Source of the DNA: Erwinia aphidicola
Lineage (GTDB): Bacteria; Pseudomonadota; Gammaproteobacteria; Enterobacterales; Enterobacteriaceae
NCBI RefSeq assembly: GCF_014773485.1
Contig: NZ_JACXBP010000001.1
Coordinates: 124,001 to 188,000 of the forward strand
DNA length: 64,000 bases
Direction: 5' to 3'
The position numbers and the translations under genes were made by a program. The notes under the pieces are model-generated. The model did not search any database, was not told the DNA's origin, and was given only the letters and a program-made list of their open reading frames with translations. Positions within the stretch are counted from its first letter, which is position 1. Each line of letters starts with the position of its first letter. Shown in pieces: positions 59,954 through 64,000 of the stretch.

Positions 59954-60535
59954 ATGACCGACCGTGCTTATATTACCGTCATGATGTTGGACAGTGACCG
60001 CTATTTTCAGGAGGGCGTAGTGCAGGTGCTGAAGAATCAGCTGCCGCACACGGTGGTCAGGCACAGCGCACAACTTCAGGGCAACGTCGATCTGCTGATC
60101 GCCGGGTGTGACGCGGTTTCGCTCTGTGCCGCGCAGCATTTCGCCGCAAGCATGTCGCCGCACGGCCAGCTGATCACCATCACCGATACCGCGCAACAGC
60201 GCTGGCAGTCGTTACCGCCCCTGCTGCAGGCCTGCCCGCAGTGGCTGTTGCATCGTCGCCAGTCGGAGGCCCAGCTGGCAGCGCTTTTGCGCCGGGTTAT
60301 GCCGCCCGATACCCGGCTTATCATGATAGTCGACCCGCGTGCGCACAGTGAAGAGAAGCTGACGCCGCGGGAAAAAATGCTGATTGAACTGCTGCGCGTT
60401 AATGCGACACCGCACCAGATAGCAAGGTGTATGGCGCTGCATCCGAAAACGGTCAGCACCTATAAACGGTCGGTAATGCACAAGCTGGGGATGCAGAAGA
60501 ATCTGGAGCTGTATCACTGGTTACTTTATTCATAA
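59954..60535 (+). CDS. LuxR-type regulator embedded in the fimbrial operon
   Basis: A 193-residue protein. The C-terminal LuxR/GerE helix-turn-helix (about 137-190) reads LTPREKMLIELLRVNATPHQI and HPKTVSTYKRSVMHKLGM. The N-terminal 120 residues resemble a receiver fold (MMLDSDRYFQEGVVQVL), but the beta-3 region VDLLIAGCDAV lacks the usual phosphoacceptor aspartate, so it is likely a pseudo-receiver as in RcsA-like proteins. It lies 29 bases after the adhesin and 11 before the last pilin, so it is made with the fimbria and could feed back on it or on motility. Confidence 0.78.
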   Translation: MTDRAYITVMMLDSDRYFQEGVVQVLKNQLPHTVVRHSAQLQGNVDLLIAGCDAVSLCAAQHFAASMSPHGQLITITDTAQQRWQSLPPLLQACPQWLLHRRQSEAQLAALLRRVMPPDTRLIMIVDPRAHSEEKLTPREKMLIELLRVNATPHQIARCMALHPKTVSTYKRSVMHKLGMQKNLELYHWLLYS

Positions 60536-60546
60536 GGATGCAAATC

Positions 60547-61059
60547 ATGAGCGGATACAGGCAGTGGCTGTGGGCCATCATGCTGGCGGCGAGCGGCGCC
60601 GTGGCGGCGGATAACAGTAATGGGTTCGGTAAAATTAATATGCGCGGGGTGGTGATCGATGCGCCCTGTTCGCTTGCACCGGAGTCGGCCAGCCTGGAAG
60701 TGGACTTCGGCCAGCTGAGCAGCGCCGCGCTGCGTAACGGGCGTGAATCTCAATCCGAAGAGTTCGTGCTCATTTTGCAACGCTGTTCCAGCATGCTGAA
60801 AAATCAGGTACGCGTCACCTTTCAGGGGACCGCCTATTCAGACGGCCTGTTTGCAGTCGGCAGCGGCAACGAATCGATCGGACTGGTGCTGCGCGACCGT
60901 AATGGGCAATCGGTATTAAATAACCAGCCGGTTGCCTGGCAGCGCATTAATGATGGCGATAATAAGCTGGTTTTTTCTGCGGCAGTGAAAGGGCGCGCGG
61001 CCACCATCGATACGGGGAATTTTCAGGCCCAGGTATTATTCCTGGTTGAGTACAACTGA
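60547..61059 (+). CDS. Minor fimbrial subunit
   Basis: A 170-residue pilin-like protein with signal YRQWLWAIMLAASGAVA cleaved before ADNS. It repeats the pattern of the first pilin: GKINMRGVVIDAPCSLAPE, a second cysteine in ILQRCSSM, VTFQGTAYSDG, and a C-terminal LFLVEYN. It is likely an adaptor, terminator or alternate shaft subunit. TAAGGA eight bases before 60547 supports this ATG over the one at 60538. It is the last gene of the operon. Confidence 0.83.
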   Translation: MSGYRQWLWAIMLAASGAVAADNSNGFGKINMRGVVIDAPCSLAPESASLEVDFGQLSSAALRNGRESQSEEFVLILQRCSSMLKNQVRVTFQGTAYSDGLFAVGSGNESIGLVLRDRNGQSVLNNQPVAWQRINDGDNKLVFSAAVKGRAATIDTGNFQAQVLFLVEYN

Positions 61060-61364
61060 AGCTGAATAAAAGCGCTGATCACCGTGCTTAACGTCTTCTG
61101 TTTTGCCCGACATCCTGCTATTTTCTTGCGAGGTGGTGATGATTAGAGCATTCCTAAAAACATCCTGTTTCTTTTCAATCCCCTGAAGCCACTAAACCGC
61201 CGGGGTCAGAGTCTGCTATATTCTCAATATCAATGACTAAACCCAGTCTCTGGCCTTATCTTGAGAGCGGTGGTGGTGAGTCAGCGCAGCGCGCTGCTCT
61301 TCTTTCTGCGCTGCAGGTTTTTGCCGGCCGGTAAGTTCACCCTTTGAATCAATGGAATAAATAG
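61060..61364. promoter_or_regulatory. Region between fimbrial operon and agp
   Basis: No gene was found. CAGCGCAG/CTGCGCTG (61282-61313) forms an eight-base stem with a 16-base loop, followed four bases later by TTTTT, about 50 bases before the agp start. It could be the last terminator of the upstream operon or an attenuator in the agp leader. No convincing promoter hexamers were settled on. Confidence 0.45.
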
Positions 61365-62954
61365 ATGATCAACAAGTTCAGTCTCTGCGCGTTAGCGGTT
61401 TACTCCGCACTCTCCGGTGCTTCTGCCTGGGCTGCCGACGGCGATTATCAGCTGGAACAGGTGCTGATGATGAGCCGCCATAACCTGCGCGCCCCGCTGG
61501 CAGATAACGGCAGCGTACTGGCGCAGGTCACTAAAAAAGCCTGGCCGAAATGGGAAGTTCCGGGCGGCCAGCTGACCACCAAGGGTGGGGTGCTCGAAGT
61601 TTACATGGGGCGTTATACCCGCGAATGGCTGGCGCAGCAGGGGCTGGTGAAAGAGGGCGAATGCCCATCTTCTGACGACATTTACGCTTATGCCAACAGC
61701 CTGCAGCGCACCGTTGCCACCGCGCAGTTCTTTATTACCGGCGCTTTCCCGGGCTGTGATATTCCGGTTTCGCATCAGGATGAGATGGGCAGCATGGACC
61801 CGGTATTTAATCCGGTGATCACCAACGACAGTGAAGAGTTCAACAAGCAGGCGCTGGCGGCAATCAATGCCGAAGGCGAAAAGCTGGCCCTGAAGCCGGC
61901 CTTCCAGCGTCTGGAAAAAATCATCGATTACAAAAACTCCGCGGCTTGCAACGGTAAGAAGCAGTGCGACCTTTCCAGCACCAATCAGAACCAGTTCAGC
62001 GCTGATAATGGCAAAGAGCCAAATGTTTCCGGCCCGCTGAAGGTGGGTAACTCGCTGGTGGATGCATTCACGCTGCAGTATTACGAAGGTTTCCCAATGG
62101 AGCAGGTGGCCTGGGGGCAGATAAAAACGCCTGAGCAGTGGCAGGAGCTGGCCGCGATTAAAAATGGTTATCAGGATGCGCTGTTCACCTCCCCGGCCGT
62201 CGCGCACGAAGTCGCCGCGCCGCTGGTGGACTACATTCGCAGCATGCTGGTCGACCAGGATAAAGCCAGCGCGCCTAAAGTGACGCTGATGGTGGGGCAC
62301 GACTCTAACATTGCTTCACTGCTGACCGCTTTGGATTTCAAACCGTATGACCTGCCGGGCCAGAATGAGCAGACGCCAATCGGTGGCATGGTGCAGTTCC
62401 AGCGCTGGCACGACAAGAAAAATGACAAGGAGCTGGTCAAAGTGGAGTACGTCTACCAGACATCCGGCCAGCTGCGTGATGCAGAGCCGCTGTCGCTGGA
62501 CAATCCACCGAAGCGCGTCACGCTGCAGATGGCCGGATGCCCGACCGATGCCAACGGCTTCTGCTCGTGGGATAAGTTTACCGAAGTGCTGAACACGGCA
62601 CTGCAGGGCACGCCGCTGCAGGTGGCTACCCCGGCTCCCGCTGCTGCTGCGCCTGCTGCCGATGCCAAACCGGCCGACGAGAAAGCCGTAGTAAACAAAG
62701 CCCTGGCCGATAAAGCGGCCGCGGATAAGGCCGCAGCGGAAAAGGCAGCGCAGGCGAAAGCATCAGCTGAAAAAGCAGCGGCAGACAAAGCCGCTGCGGA
62801 AAAGGCCGCGAAAGAGAAGGCCGCAGCCGACAAAGCTGCTGCCGACAAGGCAACGGCGGATAAAGCCGCCAGTGACAAAGCCACGGCAGAGAAAACCTCC
62901 CCTGGCGCGGCAGAGACTAAACCCGCCCCGGCGGCGGCCCCTGCGGCCAAGTGA
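61365..62954 (+). CDS. agp: Periplasmic glucose-1-phosphatase with long C-terminal tail
   Basis: A 529-residue histidine acid phosphatase. The signal peptide ends near AWAAD. The catalytic RHNLRAP is at 38-44 and the proton-donor HD at 312-313 (VGHDSNIAS). Residues about 25-414 follow E. coli Agp (413 residues) throughout, including six conserved cysteines. It hydrolyses glucose-1-phosphate and some phytate. Unlike E. coli Agp, residues about 415-529 form an alanine- and lysine-rich tail with sixteen pentads each ending in lysine (431-510), resembling the TolA helical domain. The tail has no counterpart that I know in Agp. A strong terminator follows. Confidence 0.9.
   Translation: MINKFSLCALAVYSALSGASAWAADGDYQLEQVLMMSRHNLRAPLADNGSVLAQVTKKAWPKWEVPGGQLTTKGGVLEVYMGRYTREWLAQQGLVKEGECPSSDDIYAYANSLQRTVATAQFFITGAFPGCDIPVSHQDEMGSMDPVFNPVITNDSEEFNKQALAAINAEGEKLALKPAFQRLEKIIDYKNSAACNGKKQCDLSSTNQNQFSADNGKEPNVSGPLKVGNSLVDAFTLQYYEGFPMEQVAWGQIKTPEQWQELAAIKNGYQDALFTSPAVAHEVAAPLVDYIRSMLVDQDKASAPKVTLMVGHDSNIASLLTALDFKPYDLPGQNEQTPIGGMVQFQRWHDKKNDKELVKVEYVYQTSGQLRDAEPLSLDNPPKRVTLQMAGCPTDANGFCSWDKFTEVLNTALQGTPLQVATPAPAAAAPAADAKPADEKAVVNKALADKAAADKAAAEKAAQAKASAEKAAADKAAAEKAAKEKAAADKAAADKATADKAASDKATAEKTSPGAAETKPAPAAAPAAK
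62655..62894 (+). repeat. In-frame 15-base repeat array encoding AAAxK pentads
   Basis: Sixteen consecutive 15-base units in agp each encode four mostly alanine or acidic residues and a lysine; typical units are AAADK and AAAEK. The codons vary between units, so the array is held at the protein level and is not a fresh DNA slippage product. Confidence 0.85.
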
Positions 62955-62975
62955 TGTAGCCGAGAGTGTGACAAC

Positions 62976-63006
62976 AGGCCAGCAGCTGATGCTGGCCTTT
63001 TTTTTT
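62976..63006 (+). terminator. agp terminator
   Basis: AGGCCAGCA and TGCTGGCCT (62976-62998) with a five-base loop are followed by a run of nine T. Confidence 0.92.
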
Positions 63007-63139
63007 CTCCGCTGGGCAAATGCTGCCGCCAGCGGTTAGGCATTTAACGTCTCTCCTCAGTGTAAGCAGCGATATACCCTGATTTTCTTGTTCATCCGGT
63101 GCTTTGGCACCCGACTTAACGAATCAGGAGACGCATTCA

Positions 63140-64000
63140 ATGACCCGTTCAACCAGCTATGGTGAGATTCAGCCTGGCGAGCACAAAACGCTTATCCCAG
63201 GCGTAACGCTCTCTGACTCTCATTGCTCTTCCCGCTTACTTCTCCTCACCTTCAACGAAGAGGTCACTCAGGCTTTTCTACAGGCAGCGCGCACCTTGCC
63301 GGTTCAGGCGCTGGAGTACAAATCGATGTTGCGCTTTCACCTTGGCAAACTGCTGGACGACCTCTGCGGCAATCAGCTGCGGTCGCTGCTGAGTCGCACC
63401 CTGCAGTCGCGCGAGCAGGGGGCACTGTTAATCAATGCGCAGGGGTTGATCAGCGTTGACCGGGCAGAGGAGATGGTCCGTCTGGCCACGGCGATCGCGC
63501 ATCTGATTGGCCGCGCAAATTTCGACTCGATGAGCGGACAGTACTACGCACGCTTTGTGGTGAAAAACAGCGACGATTCCGACAGCTACCTGCGTCAGCC
63601 GCACAAGCCGCTGGAGCTGCATAATGACGGCACCTACGTGGATGAACCGACGGATTTTGTGCTGATGATGAAAATCGACGAGCAAAATATGCAGGGCGGT
63701 GAGTCGATTCTGCTGCACCTTGATGACTGGGCGCAGCTCGACAGCTGGTTCAGCCATCCGCTGGCGCGGCGTACGATGCGCTGGTCGGCACCGCCCAGTA
63801 AAAATACGCCGCACAGCGTTTACCACCCGGTATTTGGCGTGGACGAACGCGGCCGGCCGGTGATGCGCTACATTGACCAGTTTGTTCAGCCAAAAGATTT
63901 TACCGAGGGCAACTGGCTGACCGCGCTGTCGGACTCGCTGGAAAACAGCGGAGGTAAAATCTACGTTCCGGTGCCGGTGGGCAGCATGCTGTTGATCAAC
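63140..64000 (+). CDS. glaH: Glutarate 2-hydroxylase GlaH (CsiD), N-terminal part
   Basis: The gene runs off the right edge after 287 codons (E. coli GlaH 325). It is an Fe(II)/2-oxoglutarate-dependent oxygenase that converts glutarate to L-2-hydroxyglutarate in lysine catabolism. The iron ligands H161 and D163 lie in [41 protein letters not shown] and [12 protein letters not shown] are highly conserved. The first 50 residues differ from E. coli. CAGGAG nine bases before the ATG at 63140 supports the start. The leader has GGTGC/GCACC (63098-63111). In E. coli the next genes are lhgO and gabDTP, which would lie outside the window. Confidence 0.93.
   Translation, partial: MTRSTSYGEIQPGEHKTLIPGVTLSDSHCSSRLLLLTFNEEVTQAFLQAARTLPVQALEYKSMLRFHLGKLLDDLCGNQLRSLLSRTLQSREQGALLINAQGLISVDRAEEMVRLATAIAHLIGRANFDSMSGQYYARFVVKNSDDSDSYLRQPHKPLELHNDGTYVDEPTDFVLMMKIDEQNMQGGESILLHLDDWAQLDSWFSHPLARRTMRWSAPPSKNTPHSVYHPVFGVDERGRPVMRYIDQFVQPKDFTEGNWLTALSDSLENSGGKIYVPVPVGSMLLIN

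Noticed and set aside
53705..61100. Prophage or integrative element at the tRNA
   Set aside because: No integrase, no repeat of the tRNA 3' end further right, and no phage genes; only a fimbrial island is supported.
1..64000. matS sites for MatP
   Set aside because: No exact GTGAC-N3-GTCAC site was noticed by eye; a motif scan is needed before saying none exists.
1..64000. CRISPR arrays, insertion sequences, toxin-antitoxin pairs
   Set aside because: No regularly spaced direct repeats, transposase-like frames or characteristic small gene pairs were found.

Overview
The window reads as chromosome of an enterobacterium (order Enterobacterales). Gene order and protein sequences follow the Escherichia coli 21-23 minute region closely (mukFEB, aspC-ompF-asnS-pncB-pepN, ssu, pyrD, rlmKL-uup-pqiABC-rmf-fabA, matP-ompA-sulA, sxy-yccS-yccF-helD-mgsA, hspQ-rlmI-tusE-yccA-tRNA-Ser). 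The divergence from E. coli, the intergenic sequences and the right-hand accessory block suggest an Erwinia/Pantoea-like member rather than E. coli itself. The genus is inferred, not proven. All identifications come from reading motifs, lengths and remembered homologues; no database search was possible.

Left part (1-28.4 kb): the envelope factor elyC is cut by the window edge. It is followed by the overlapping set cmoM-mukF-mukE-mukB (tRNA modification plus the MukBEF condensin), then ldtD and mepK, which make and cut 3-3 peptidoglycan crosslinks, and gloC. A reverse-strand run holds aspC, ompF, asnS and pncB, with a recognisable OmpR-type leader before ompF. pepN is divergent from pncB. An oxidoreductase gene absent from this place in E. 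coli separates pepN from the complete sulfonate operon ssuEADCB. pyrD, zapC and ycbX follow.

Middle (28.4-53.5 kb): rlmKL, uup and pqiABC run into the small ribosome-hibernation gene rmf. Convergent fabA lies downstream of ycbZ, with FadR- and FabR-like sites between them. matP faces ompA, and sulA carries a LexA box. Between sulA and sxy lies about 1.2 kb of less conserved sequence with one short gene for a secreted histidine-rich protein, a GC-rich structured block, and a CRP-S-like site before sxy. The competence regulator sxy meets yccS tail to tail inside a shared CTAG.

Right part (53.3-64 kb): two almost identical tRNA-Ser(UGA) genes, each with its own promoter, border a fimbrial island. 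It has a divergent winged-helix regulator, a major pilin, a stable intercistronic hairpin, usher, chaperone, a FimH-fold two-domain tip adhesin with an altered sugar pocket, an embedded LuxR-type regulator with a pseudo-receiver domain, and a second pilin. Beyond it lies a glucose-1-phosphatase gene (agp) whose protein carries an unusual C-terminal tail of sixteen lysine-ended pentads. The window ends inside glaH, which encodes glutarate 2-hydroxylase.

The most novel-looking items are the tailed Agp, the fimbrial operon with its re-tuned FimH-like adhesin and built-in regulator, and the small secreted protein next to sulA. No phage, insertion sequence, CRISPR array or toxin-antitoxin pair was seen.
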